Shown here: piece by piece, positions 16,328 through 25,391 of the stretch | How the letters are laid out: each line of letters opens with the position of its first letter | Numbering within the stretch: the first letter of the stretch is position 1 | The notes under the pieces: generated by a model | The model's database searches: none | Told to the model about the DNA's origin: nothing | What the model saw: only the letters and a program-made list of their open reading frames with translations | Assembly: GCF_047345145.1 (NCBI RefSeq) | Contig: NZ_JBLFER010000001.1 | Location: 434,001 to 498,000 of the forward strand | DNA from: Maribacter_C sp047345145 | GTDB taxonomy: Bacteria; Bacteroidota; Bacteroidia; Flavobacteriales; Flavobacteriaceae | Length of the DNA stretch: 64,000 nucleotides | Direction: 5' to 3' | Translations under genes and position numbers: made by a program

Positions 16328-17518
16328 ATGCAGATTCTGATTATCAATTCTGGGAGTTCTTCTATAAAGTTTCAGGTCATTGAAATGCCCTCTGAAGAAG
16401 TTATCTGTAAAGGTTTGGCAGAACGTATCGGTCTCGAAAATGCAGAGCTCCATTATGAAGCAAAAGGAAAGTCGCATTCCGAAGTACTGGCTTTAGCAAA
16501 CCACGAACAAGGATTGCTGGCAATTACAGATATGCTGATGCACCCTGAAATCGGCGTTTTAAAACACCCAGATGAGATTGATGTTGTAGCGCATCGTGTC
16601 GTACATGGCGGAAATCGTTTTGACCAACCTACCAGAATTGATAAAAACGTATTGGACGAAATTGAACGCTTGGCTTCTTTGGCGCCGCTGCACAATCCTG
16701 CGAATGCGATAGGAATAAAAGTAGCTTCGGTTATTTTTAAAAATGCAAGTCAAGTTGCCGTTTTTGACACGGCTTTTCATCAAACCCTACCTGAAAAAGC
16801 ATACAGATACGCAATGCCTAAAGCACTTGCAGACGAAAACCATATTCGTGTATACGGATTTCATGGTACAAGTCACAAATATGTTTCCGAACGGGCAATT
16901 GCTTATCTAAAAAAAACATCGAGCAAAATTATAAGCATCCATTTAGGGAATGGCTGCAGTATTACGGCAATAAAAGATGGAAAAAGTATAGACCACTCCC
17001 TTGGTTTTGGACCTTCTAACGGACTCATCATGGGTACCCGAAGTGGTGATATAGACCAGTCCGTAGTTTTTTATCTGATGGATAGTTTGGGAATGTCATC
17101 CAAAGAAGTAAACCAACTATTGCAAAAAGAAAGTGGACTTCTAGGTCTAACTGGATATTCCGATTTACGGGAAATCCAAAAAGCAGCAGGAGAAGGTAAC
17201 AACGATTGTCAGCTGACACTGACCATGACTGCCTATCGCATCAAGAAATTCATCGGAAGCTATATCGCAGCACTCAATGGGGTAGATGCCTTGGTTTTTA
17301 CTGCGGGTATTGGCGAAAATTCAAGTGTACTTCGCGCTATGGTTTGTGAAAATATGGAGGCTTTGGGTATTCAAATTGATGCGAAGAGAAATAGCCAAAG
17401 AACGACTTCCATTTTAGATATTCAGAAGGACAATTCCGAAGTTAGAATTCTTGTTATTCCTACGAATGAAGAATTGGAAATTGCGAAGCAGACGTTTAAT
17501 TTAATGTTGGTAAGCTAG
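16328..17518 (+). CDS. ackA: Acetate kinase
   Basis: A 396-residue enzyme converting acetyl phosphate and ADP to acetate and ATP. Motifs seen are INSGSSSIKF at the N-terminus (phosphate-binding), VVHGG, FDTAFH, YGFHGTSHKYV, IHLGNGCSITAI and FTAGIGENS. The start is the ATG at 16328, where the family N-terminus begins; a longer frame overlapping pta is not needed. Together with Pta it gives substrate-level ATP when respiration is limited, or assimilates acetate in reverse. Confidence 0.97.
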   Translation: MQILIINSGSSSIKFQVIEMPSEEVICKGLAERIGLENAELHYEAKGKSHSEVLALANHEQGLLAITDMLMHPEIGVLKHPDEIDVVAHRVVHGGNRFDQPTRIDKNVLDEIERLASLAPLHNPANAIGIKVASVIFKNASQVAVFDTAFHQTLPEKAYRYAMPKALADENHIRVYGFHGTSHKYVSERAIAYLKKTSSKIISIHLGNGCSITAIKDGKSIDHSLGFGPSNGLIMGTRSGDIDQSVVFYLMDSLGMSSKEVNQLLQKESGLLGLTGYSDLREIQKAAGEGNNDCQLTLTMTAYRIKKFIGSYIAALNGVDALVFTAGIGENSSVLRAMVCENMEALGIQIDAKRNSQRTTSILDIQKDNSEVRILVIPTNEELEIAKQTFNLMLVS

Positions 17519-17648
17519 TCTGTTATTCGACCATCTACTTCCTTCCAAAATTCAATGCCAGGGAAGTATTTAAAGTAGGAATATAAGGTTGGATAGTTGT
17601 GCTGTTTGAGAAAATTAGCTTAATTTTCATGCTTAAAATAGACAGTCC

Positions 17649-18311
17649 ATGAAAAATATTTTCCGCTCTTTATTCTTACTTGTTTTAACCGCAATTTTCT
17701 TATCCAGCTGCTCTGGTATGCAAATAGCAAGCTCGTATAAATCAGATGATTTTGAGACGCTGAGAAATAAAAAAATGTTGGTTATCGCCAGAACTCCGAT
17801 GGAGGATGTGCGTAAAGCCTATGAACTAGATTTGGTAAGTAAATTAAAAGCCAAGGGTGTCAACGCTGTTGCTAGTCATGTTGCCTTTCCTGATTTGAAA
17901 CGTATTGATAATAAAACTGCCGAACGAATAACAGAGGTGATTGCTATGTTTAGAAAAGAAGGATTTGATATTCTGACCTTGACTTCTCTTAAAGACGTGC
18001 AAGAACTAGATGTGATGCGAAGAGAAGGTGGGTATAATTCTTTCGATGAATTTTACGGAAATAAATACATAACCTTAGTAGCTTATTATGACGACGTGAC
18101 TGCCCCGCCACGTTTAGGACCCAAAGAAATGGATGAACAGATTACCTATACTACAGAAACTACCTATGTGCTAGAGGCGGTAACCTATAATTTAAGCCTT
18201 GAAGAAGAAAAGAGATTATTGTCGGTTAGTACGGCTGAAATTACCAACCCTGATACGGGAAAAGGCGTTCGGAAGGCATTTGCCAAAATTGTAGCTAACG
18301 AATTAAAATAG
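17649..18311 (+). CDS. Lipoprotein of the four-member unnamed family, copy B
   Basis: A 220-residue lipoprotein with lipobox FLSSC (17-21). It is the closest relative of copy A: KKMLVIARTP aligns with KILVVSESP, DVRKAYELDLVSKL with DVRKSYEIAIASKL, SHVAFP with SHIQFP, and TTYVLEAVTYNLSLEEEKRL with KTYVLEALTYDLTLEEGKQL. Before the YVLEA block lies a Tyr/Phe-rich insert (FDEFYGNKYITLVAYYDD) also seen, in other wording, in copies C and D. It ends 9 bases before the DegS-like protease gene, so the two are almost certainly cotranscribed. This hints at a role in envelope quality control (inference). Confidence 0.75.
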   Translation: MKNIFRSLFLLVLTAIFLSSCSGMQIASSYKSDDFETLRNKKMLVIARTPMEDVRKAYELDLVSKLKAKGVNAVASHVAFPDLKRIDNKTAERITEVIAMFRKEGFDILTLTSLKDVQELDVMRREGGYNSFDEFYGNKYITLVAYYDDVTAPPRLGPKEMDEQITYTTETTYVLEAVTYNLSLEEEKRLLSVSTAEITNPDTGKGVRKAFAKIVANELK

Positions 18312-18320
18312 AAAACCGCA

Positions 18321-19331
18321 ATGCGTTACTTTATTCTAAGCTTCTTTTTTATACTATATACTTCGGCAAAAGCACAAGATTTGTCTGCCTTGTATGAGAA
18401 GGTGAAGCCAGCGGTTGTAGTGATTTATACCGAGGAACGAAAGTTACAAAGACTAGGAAACACCACAGCAATGGTAAATGCTCAGGGATTGGGTTCAGGG
18501 TTTCTAATTTCTGATACCGAAATCATAACCGCAGCTCATGTTGTTGACGTGGCAGAAAAGCTTTTTGTACAATTTTTAGATGGTGAAACTATTGAGGCCA
18601 AAGTGGTTTCTACGTTTAATGAAGCTGATGTTGCTCTAATTCGTTTGACGAGACCTAAAAAGAATGCCGTATTGGTATCTTTAGGAGATTCAGACAAGAG
18701 TAAAGTAGGTGAGCAAGTCGTAATAATAGGTGCCCCGTTCGGACTTGCACATTCCTTGTCTTCAGGTTATATCAGTAGTAAAAAAAGTAATACAAAAGAT
18801 GCCAATCCTTATACAAATACGGAGTTTATTCAAACAGATGCTGCAATAAATACTGGAAATTCAGGAGGCCCTATGTTTAATTTAGGCGGAGAGGTAATCG
18901 GTATCGTAAGTCAAATTAAAACCGTCACAGGAGGCTTTCAAGGAATTGGTTTTGCGGCAACATCAAACATTGCAAAGGCTCTTTTGATTGATAAAAAGAT
19001 TCCTTGGACTGGAGCTGATTTTCTTCCCCTTTCAGGAAAAAGTGCAAAACTATTAAACATACCACAAAATTCAGGTTTGTTGGCGCAACGCGTAGTTTCT
19101 ACTTCTCCGTACGGAAAAATGGGATTACGTGGCGGTACTGTTGAGGCGACTATAGATGGTACCGATGTGCTATTAGGCGGGGATATTATTCTTGCTTTTA
19201 ATGGTATTCGCTTTGAGATGAATGACGAAACATTAAAGAAGCTAGGAGATTTTGCAAGCAGTCTTCAATCTGGTGATGCTGTGGTGTTGGAAATTCTCAG
19301 AGGTGGTAAGATTTTATCACTTCAAAATTAG
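18321..19331 (+). CDS. Exported DegS/HtrA-type serine protease with PDZ domain
   Basis: A 336-residue protein: signal peptide (MRYFILSFFFILYTSAKAQ), trypsin-like domain with His73 (ITAAHVV), Asp103 (NEADVALI) and Ser181 (TGNSGGP), and one C-terminal PDZ domain (about 235-330, GGDIILAFNG). One PDZ and no long Q-linker make it DegS- or HhoB-like in size more than DegP. It should cleave or sense misfolded periplasmic proteins. It sits directly behind lipoprotein B. Confidence 0.9.
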   Translation: MRYFILSFFFILYTSAKAQDLSALYEKVKPAVVVIYTEERKLQRLGNTTAMVNAQGLGSGFLISDTEIITAAHVVDVAEKLFVQFLDGETIEAKVVSTFNEADVALIRLTRPKKNAVLVSLGDSDKSKVGEQVVIIGAPFGLAHSLSSGYISSKKSNTKDANPYTNTEFIQTDAAINTGNSGGPMFNLGGEVIGIVSQIKTVTGGFQGIGFAATSNIAKALLIDKKIPWTGADFLPLSGKSAKLLNIPQNSGLLAQRVVSTSPYGKMGLRGGTVEATIDGTDVLLGGDIILAFNGIRFEMNDETLKKLGDFASSLQSGDAVVLEILRGGKILSLQN

Positions 19332-19707
19332 AATGATTTAGGTAATCTTACTTTCAAGACAGTTTAAACACCCAATTATTGCTTTAATAAGGGTCAAACT
19401 ACTATTGACATTAAACCTGTGCAGTGCTATCTAACACTTCCACTTTTAAAACGGTTAAATCTCTTTGCTAATGGCACTAAGATAGAACTTCTCTTATTTT
19501 CAATCCATTTGATGTCCGTTTCTAAGAGTTAAAACATTCACAACTATTAGTCATATACTACCAATACTATTAGCGTAATGCGACTAGTAAATACTTCAAA
19601 TATATTTTCGGCTACTTCAAGTTAGAATTTGGGCGGTTCGCATAAAATGTACCAATCTAAATTCTAAAGCGCAGGTATATTTGAATAGAAATTTAAAACT
19701 AAACAAG
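19332..19707. other. 376-base region without a gene
   Basis: No supportable reading frame. The only clear signal is a TATATTTG element at 19676-19683 in front of the next lipoprotein gene. No terminator hairpin is evident after the protease, and I see no repeats or RNA gene. Confidence 0.5.
19676..19683 (+). promoter_or_regulatory. Bacteroidota -7 element for the 140-residue lipoprotein gene
   Basis: TATATTTG matches TAnnTTTG exactly. Transcription would start near 19688-19690, about 20 bases before the ATG at 19708. This argues against the TTG at 19681 being a start codon, since it lies within the promoter. Confidence 0.6.
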
Positions 19708-20130
19708 ATGAAAAATTTTAAGTATTTACTAATTATGATTGTAGCCCTAACCATGTCAGTATCATCATGTAGTAAGGATAACTACGAGAGCCACGAATTC
19801 CGTTTAGAACCAATAAATATTGTAAGCGCAGAACTTCCAGATGAATTTGATTATGGAAGAAGATATCGAATTGGAGTGACCATTGAATTGCCTAATAGTT
19901 GTTATTTTTATTATGACCAATATGAGTACATCTATGATGGAGATACAAGGCTTATTTACCCTATAGTACATATCGACGAAGGTATTTCTTGTAATCAACA
20001 AATTACAGAAATTAAATTTTCAATACCAGTACAGGTGCTACAGAAGGAGCCTTATATTTTTAAATTTTATCAAGGCAAAGATGCTGATGGAGAAGATACA
20101 TTCTTAACGATTGAAGTTCCTGTTAATTAA
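19708..20130 (+). CDS. Hypothetical lipoprotein, 140 residues
   Basis: The ATG at 19708 opens a lipoprotein signal (MKNFKYLLIMIVALTMSVSSC, Cys21). The mature part is acidic and rich in Tyr and beta-prone residues (NSCYFYYDQYEYIYDGD) and has two further Cys (in PNSCYF and GISCNQ) that could form a disulfide. I recognise no family; a small immunoglobulin-like beta-sandwich is possible. It is monocistronic, with its own promoter element and terminator. Confidence 0.7.
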   Translation: MKNFKYLLIMIVALTMSVSSCSKDNYESHEFRLEPINIVSAELPDEFDYGRRYRIGVTIELPNSCYFYYDQYEYIYDGDTRLIYPIVHIDEGISCNQQITEIKFSIPVQVLQKEPYIFKFYQGKDADGEDTFLTIEVPVN

Positions 20131-20150
20131 AGTCTATAACATACATAAGA

Positions 20151-20187
20151 AACCGCTCACTATTTGAGTAGACTGAGCGGTTTTTTT
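20151..20187 (+). terminator. Rho-independent terminator
   Basis: AACCGCTCA (20151-20159) pairs with TGAGCGGTT (20174-20182), followed by T7. It closes the lipoprotein gene and lies between it and the convergent LpxR-like gene. Confidence 0.85.
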
Positions 20188-20229
20188 ATGTGTTAAAAAT
20201 CTTAATTCAAACCAAACTCTTTTTAAAAT

Positions 20230-21216
20230 TCAAAATCGATACTTAAAAATTGTTCGAGCATAAGAATGTTGTTCTTTAGGCACCACTTTTCCGAAGGTAA
20301 AGTAATGCTCAATTCCTAGAGAGAAACGTCTTGAGGAAAAATAGATACTTTGAGTCAATGTAGTACTTATTGTATTTAGTTCATCCACGGCATATTCGAA
20401 ATCACGATTGAAAAGGTTTCCTTGAGCCGTGCCGTCAAAAATGTTTATGGAACTGCTAATCGACGATTGCAGAAAGAGTTCTATACCAGAAGAAGTTGAT
20501 AAGATATTGTTTTCCATTCCAACGGACTCGGATAATATATTGAACTTGCCAAGTCGCAATCCTAATGTTGGCGTAGCATCAATATAAAGATTTCCTAATC
20601 GTGTATTAAACATGCCGTAGACATCAATCCATTTTTGTTCTGGTGTAAAGTCGTGAGCATAGCTAAGGTCTATGTTCATTACTAGTTGATTAGGCACTTG
20701 AAACCGCCATTCTTCAAAAACGGGGTCGTTGGTCACCTTATCATGAAACCAACCTTGAAAATTTCCTGCTAAGGATGCAGGCCCCATAACGCCAAGTATT
20801 ACACCGCTTCTCACAAATGAACGCTCAAAGGCATAGGTGACTTTAAAAGTTGCGAATGACAAACCAGCATAGGGTCTATCAAAGGAAATGTTGTTTTCCT
20901 GTATCTGAGTTGGAGTTACCGTTTTATTTGTTGGGGTGTAGCCTTCTAAGCGTAATCCAATTTCAAAAAAGTAAGCTTCTTTTTTAGGAAAATATTTTTG
21001 CAAGCCGAGCAATTTTTCTTTTTGAAATTTTAAGTTTAGACCAACACCATAACTATAAAAGCGGTCAGAATTTTGCCAAATAACATAAGCGTCATTTGCT
21101 GAAGAAAATGAAACCTCTTTAGAAAAAGTATCGGGTTTTTGCGCATAAGCTCCAAGCACACTAAACAAGAGAAGTATAGAAAATAAGAGACAGCCACTTG
21201 ATTTGCTTTGATTCAT
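20230..21216 (-). CDS. LpxR-family (DUF2219) outer-membrane lipid A 3'-O-deacylase
   Basis: A 328-residue exported beta-barrel with signal peptide ending GAYAQ. LpxR-family landmarks are the N-terminal SSANDAYVI with Asn-Asp, then DRFYSYGVGL, FDRPYAG, GVMGPASLAGNFQGWFH and a final Phe. In Salmonella LpxR, an Asn-Asp pair, Ser and a His are catalytic or calcium-binding; comparable residues are present. The expected activity is removal of the 3' acyloxyacyl chain from lipid A. It is the last gene of a leftward series and follows the PagL-like gene by 98 bases. Confidence 0.82.
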   Translation of the reverse strand: MNQSKSSGCLLFSILLLFSVLGAYAQKPDTFSKEVSFSSANDAYVIWQNSDRFYSYGVGLNLKFQKEKLLGLQKYFPKKEAYFFEIGLRLEGYTPTNKTVTPTQIQENNISFDRPYAGLSFATFKVTYAFERSFVRSGVILGVMGPASLAGNFQGWFHDKVTNDPVFEEWRFQVPNQLVMNIDLSYAHDFTPEQKWIDVYGMFNTRLGNLYIDATPTLGLRLGKFNILSESVGMENNILSTSSGIELFLQSSISSSINIFDGTAQGNLFNRDFEYAVDELNTISTTLTQSIYFSSRRFSLGIEHYFTFGKVVPKEQHSYARTIFKYRF

Positions 21217-21314
21217 GTGGTCTTCTTCATAGTGCTATTGATTTAAACCTTAGTAAACAACTTGATGATTTATTTAAAATACACCAATTGGTTTGAACTC
21301 CTTATACTTAAGAA

Positions 21315-22463
21315 TTACCATTTAAAAGGTTTAAACCCAAAAGCAAATTCAAGATAATCTGCGGCTCCTCCGTCAAGGGTCTTTAGACCAAATTGTGCAA
21401 AGAGCGTTTTGTTGATGTTATAGCGAATTGCAGGTCGCATAAAATAGGCGCCTTTTCCTAAATCATCGGTAATATAGGTTCCTAACTGTGCTTTTATGAC
21501 CATTTTCCAAAAGTTGAAGTCGTAACCTGCATGTACGCCAATGGCTGTTCTATCTCCCGTTTCTTCAAATTCTTGAAAGGTATTGTCATAGAAGAAATCA
21601 ATACCGCCTGTTATACCATGAATTTCATTAAAGCGATGTTCATAATCTAGAACTCCCGAAAAAACACCGAATTGTCGGCCTGTTCCACCATCCTCTTTCG
21701 TTTGTTTTCCTCCCGCAGCCAACATAATAGAAATTGAATTTTCATTGATTTTAGTCATTTTGGTTTTCTCGGGGGACTTAAAACGAGCCTGAACCAGATT
21801 TTTGGTGTACGGGTCATTGTCAACCACTTTTTGGGCTGCGTTATAATTATATTTTACACCAAGATTTATCCCCCATAGGTTTAGACCTAAGTTCGGTTGA
21901 TAGCTACTTCCATTACTGAAATGTGTAAAGTCAAATCCGTAGGTTAAATCCAACTCTCGTGTAAAACGGTATTCAAATCCGAAATCAAGTCCGAAGTATA
22001 CAGCTGCTCTAGCACCAAAGGCATCATTTATTGGATTCTCTTCAGCATTGAATTCCTGTAAATTGAAAGTTACACCTAAGGAAGGTTCGATGCTAAATTT
22101 GTTCCTCCTGTTCGGATTTCCTATGGGAAAATCTATAAAACCATACACCGCACTTGGGTTTCCAAAAACTTCTGCATTGCCTAAAAACCCTGAATACAAA
22201 CCAATTCCATAAGTGGGATACTTGTAATACCCCGCCCAGCTTTCCGTATTACTAGATTGCCACCCTATTTTTACGTTGATTGCCCCGTAACCTGCGTCTA
22301 AGAAACCTGCTTCGCTTAATGCTGTTCCTGTGTATAAATAGCTTCCATAGTTAGATTTTACTTCTATTGAGCGAAATTTATTTGGAATTTCCTCACTAGC
22401 TACATTTTGAGCCTTCGTGATGAAGAAAGAAAAAAGGAATACAACGGTAAAAAATCTAGTCAT
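21315..22463 (-). CDS. PagL-type acyloxyacyl hydrolase (lipid A deacylase) with second barrel domain
   Basis: A 382-residue protein from the ATG at 22463 (signal peptide MTRFFTVVFLFSFFITKAQ). An upstream in-frame start is TTG and would weaken the signal. The first half carries the PagL-family signature FTHFSNGSSYQPNLGLN, with the catalytic His-x-Ser-Asn pattern, so it should remove a 3-O-linked acyl chain from lipid A. The protein is about twice the length of PagL. The second half (about 225-382) looks like further beta strands ending FAFGFKPFKW, possibly a second or enlarged barrel. Its neighbour is an LpxR-type deacylase. Confidence 0.78.
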   Translation of the reverse strand: MTRFFTVVFLFSFFITKAQNVASEEIPNKFRSIEVKSNYGSYLYTGTALSEAGFLDAGYGAINVKIGWQSSNTESWAGYYKYPTYGIGLYSGFLGNAEVFGNPSAVYGFIDFPIGNPNRRNKFSIEPSLGVTFNLQEFNAEENPINDAFGARAAVYFGLDFGFEYRFTRELDLTYGFDFTHFSNGSSYQPNLGLNLWGINLGVKYNYNAAQKVVDNDPYTKNLVQARFKSPEKTKMTKINENSISIMLAAGGKQTKEDGGTGRQFGVFSGVLDYEHRFNEIHGITGGIDFFYDNTFQEFEETGDRTAIGVHAGYDFNFWKMVIKAQLGTYITDDLGKGAYFMRPAIRYNINKTLFAQFGLKTLDGGAADYLEFAFGFKPFKW

Positions 22464-22493
22464 AAGGATACATTTAAAAGTGCTTTTCAATTT

Positions 22494-23108
22494 TTATTTT
22501 TTTTTGATGGAGTAGGTTGGTAATGAAATACTGAATCGTACAGCTAAAACACGTATGACAACTACCAGTAAAATTGTGCTTATATAAGATATGTTTTTGT
22601 CGAAATTCATTGAGTATAGAATGATAAAACATACGCCTCCGGCAAGTGATGCCAAGGCATAGATCTCTTTTCGAAAAATAATCGGAATTTCGTTACATAA
22701 AATATCACGAATTACTCCTCCAAAACATCCCGTCATAATTCCAAGTACAACGCTTACGGCTGGGTCAAGGTCCGCGGCAACTCCAATTTGTACACCACTA
22801 ATGGTAAATATGGCAAGACCTACGGTATCGAATATAAAAAGGGATTTCACCAAAAAGTATATTTTATTTCGAAAAACAATAGCCAGAAAAACAGAGATGC
22901 TTACAAAATGAACGACATAAAAGTGCCCCATCCACCAAACAGGGGTATTACCGATAAATACATCTCTTAGAATACCTCCACCCAAAGCAGTAACAAAGGC
23001 AACTATAAAAATGCCGAAAACATCCATTTCCCTTTTAATGGCCATTAATGCACCTGATATTGCAAAAGCAATCGTACCTAGAATATCGAGAACATCGAAA
23101 AAACCCAT
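22494..23108 (-). CDS. UPF0126 / TRIC-type seven-helix membrane protein
   Basis: A 204-residue protein made of two similar halves of three helices plus a seventh helix. The repeated motifs GGGILRDVFIG (first half) and FGGVIRDILCNEIP (second half) are typical of UPF0126. Relatives include prokaryotic TRIC-like cation channels and the glycine transporter YicG, so either ion or small amino acid movement is possible. It lies within the asparagine/aspartate gene series, with gaps of about 30 bases on both sides. Confidence 0.88.
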   Translation of the reverse strand: MGFFDVLDILGTIAFAISGALMAIKREMDVFGIFIVAFVTALGGGILRDVFIGNTPVWWMGHFYVVHFVSISVFLAIVFRNKIYFLVKSLFIFDTVGLAIFTISGVQIGVAADLDPAVSVVLGIMTGCFGGVIRDILCNEIPIIFRKEIYALASLAGGVCFIILYSMNFDKNISYISTILLVVVIRVLAVRFSISLPTYSIKKK

Positions 23109-23135
23109 TCGTAATTTTTGGTAAAGATAATTAGA

Positions 23136-24263
23136 TTAGAAATCAAATTTAATTCCAATACCAAACACGCTTTGATTTCTTCTATCCCCAGTAATAGTTT
23201 TACTTTGGTCAATCTTGGTGGCTGCGAATATTTTACTTGATTTTTTAAAGGTATAACTCACTTCGCCAATGGCAAAAGCGGTATTGAAATCACCTAGGCC
23301 TTGATCATCATCCGGAGTTAAGTAGTTGAAACCTGTGGCGGCCTTCCAACGTTTGTTTTTGGAAAAGACATAACCCAAATAAAATTCGACTCCCGTTGCA
23401 TCACAAAAATCATCTCCCAACCTTTGGTGTTGTTTTAAATTGGAGTATGAGGCCGCTACCGAAAACCGGTTTTTTTCGTACGAGGCTGATGTTACAAAAG
23501 CTTCATCACCATCTTTGGCTTGATTGGGCAGTGGGTCGTCAACCCCGTCGAGGACTTTGTTGTATCCCAGACCTATTGCAAACCCATCAATCGTGTAACT
23601 AGCTCCGAAACCATAAGTGTCCAAAGACTTACTATTGACAGAAATATTCCGTGCTTGCCCTTGAAGACCAATTTTCAAACCTGAATTGGCATAGGTTAGT
23701 TTTAAAAGTTGATTGGCCCTTCCTGTTCCTGAAACACCACCGTCGGAAATATTCCATACCCCGATAGCGGCTCCACCGAACGCCGAGAATTTATCAATTT
23801 GGTTGGCACCCAATTGGTAATACACTGAGTTTTGCTTCCCAAAAGTAAATTCCAAATCCCTGTAAGAGAAACCGGCATAACCCAATCTTGCAAAGACCGC
23901 ATCACCTACTTGTGCAATTCCAGCTCCTGGGTCTACGGCAAATTCAACGGTTTCATCTCTTGCGACTAGGTTTAGGCCTAATTCTATGCCTCCAATAACA
24001 TTAAAATTATCGTCTTCATTTTTAGATAGTGCATGTTTCACTTTGATACCAACCCTTGGAGCATTATTAGAAATTCCGATTTCACCTTCTTCGGCAAAAC
24101 CGGTACCGATTCTTAGGCTTCCATAAGGAGTCACCCTAGATGTAATTGCATCTATCCAATTCGTGTCATCTTTTTTATTTTGCGGTGTCTGTGCTTGTAT
24201 TTCTTGACCAAACCAGAAGAGTAAGAAAATGAATATTATTCTTCTTTTATAAAGTATATCCAT
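23136..24263 (-). CDS. Gram-negative porin-like outer-membrane protein
   Basis: A 375-residue exported barrel (signal peptide ending EIQAQ). It starts after a short linker with VTPYGSLRIGTGF and has alternating aromatic strands, FTFGKQNSVYYQ, acidic loops (LTPDDDQGLGDF) and a C-terminal Phe (IGIKFDF), as in general porins. It is 14 bases after the asparaginase gene, so it probably admits asparagine, aspartate or similar anions to the periplasm (inference from context). Confidence 0.78.
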   Translation of the reverse strand: MDILYKRRIIFIFLLFWFGQEIQAQTPQNKKDDTNWIDAITSRVTPYGSLRIGTGFAEEGEIGISNNAPRVGIKVKHALSKNEDDNFNVIGGIELGLNLVARDETVEFAVDPGAGIAQVGDAVFARLGYAGFSYRDLEFTFGKQNSVYYQLGANQIDKFSAFGGAAIGVWNISDGGVSGTGRANQLLKLTYANSGLKIGLQGQARNISVNSKSLDTYGFGASYTIDGFAIGLGYNKVLDGVDDPLPNQAKDGDEAFVTSASYEKNRFSVAASYSNLKQHQRLGDDFCDATGVEFYLGYVFSKNKRWKAATGFNYLTPDDDQGLGDFNTAFAIGEVSYTFKKSSKIFAATKIDQSKTITGDRRNQSVFGIGIKFDF

Positions 24264-24277
24264 GGTTTTTGATTGAA

Positions 24278-25348
24278 TTAATAGGTATCGAAGAGCCCTT
24301 GCATTTCACTTAGTTTTTCGCCTTTGGAAAGTGCTAGCATTAATAAGATTCTCGCTTTAGCGGGATTTAAATCCCCTGACGCAACCGTATGATAATCGTC
24401 GTCTTTAAATTCATTATCCCGTAAAACCCATCCCGTTGCTGCACGGGTACTTCTGACTATAATAACTCCATGCTCTTCGTAAGCTTTTTTCGCCGCTTTC
24501 AATATGGCATCGGTCATATTACCATTGCCAACCCCAGCTATTACGATACCTTTGGCTCCGGCCTTCACATGCATATCAATCAAATCGGGAGACATATCCG
24601 CATAGGCATATATAATATCTACACGAGGCAGTTCCTTAATTCCTTCTATTGAAAATGTACTCGAGTTTCCAAATTTGGTGTTGGGTTCACGAAAAAAGCC
24701 TAGTCTACCATAGAATACTCCACCTAGCATTCCTTTAATAGGCGATTGAAAACTATTCACATTGGTAGTATTCATTTTACTGACATCACGAGCAGCGTGA
24801 ATTTGGTCATTCAGCGAAACCATAACTCCTTTTCCTTTAGATTGGGAATCGGCAGCTATAGCGACCGCATTGTATAGATTCAATGGGCCTTCAGCACTTA
24901 TAGAAGTAGACGAACGCATAGAACCGGTAGTAACCACGGGCTTGTCACTTTTAATTACCAAACTCAAAAAATAAGCAGTCTCTTCTTGTGTATCCGTGCC
25001 ATGGGTAATCACGATACCATCTACATCATCGGAGGCCAGTAATTCATTAATTCGATTCGCCAGCTTCAACCATATTTCGACGGACATATCTTGCGAACCG
25101 ACATTAGCAATTTGTTCTCCAGAAACATCTGCGATTTCTTTGATTCCGGGTACGGCATTAATCATGGTTTGAATACCTACTTGACCTGCGGAATAGCTAC
25201 CTGAAGTTGCAGATGAAGCCGAGCCGGCTATAGTGCCTCCAGTAGCCAGAATTTTAACATTTGGAAGTGCTGTGTCTTGCCCGAAACCCATAGCAGTTAT
25301 AACAACTACCATCAGAAAAGCTATCATTTTCATTTTTAGTGCTCTCAT
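24278..25348 (-). CDS. ansB: Periplasmic L-asparaginase (type II)
   Basis: A 356-residue enzyme hydrolysing asparagine to aspartate and ammonia. The signal peptide ends at about GFG. Catalytic motifs are ILATGGTIAG (first Thr) and the second Thr motif ITHGTDTQEETAYFL (HGTDT), with the Lys of the VIKSDKPVV segment. Signal and length indicate the high-affinity periplasmic type II enzyme. It lies between the porin gene and aspA, matching a path porin, asparaginase, aspartate uptake, aspartase. Confidence 0.93.
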   Translation of the reverse strand: MRALKMKMIAFLMVVVITAMGFGQDTALPNVKILATGGTIAGSASSATSGSYSAGQVGIQTMINAVPGIKEIADVSGEQIANVGSQDMSVEIWLKLANRINELLASDDVDGIVITHGTDTQEETAYFLSLVIKSDKPVVTTGSMRSSTSISAEGPLNLYNAVAIAADSQSKGKGVMVSLNDQIHAARDVSKMNTTNVNSFQSPIKGMLGGVFYGRLGFFREPNTKFGNSSTFSIEGIKELPRVDIIYAYADMSPDLIDMHVKAGAKGIVIAGVGNGNMTDAILKAAKKAYEEHGVIIVRSTRAATGWVLRDNEFKDDDYHTVASGDLNPAKARILLMLALSKGEKLSEMQGLFDTY

Positions 25349-25391
25349 AATAAAAGAATTTATGTGTAACTATAGTGTTTTATAATCAGTC

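Noticed and set aside
19681..19707. TTG start for the 140-residue lipoprotein
   Set aside because: The TTG is part of a TATATTTG promoter element, and the ATG at 19708 opens a clean lipoprotein signal.
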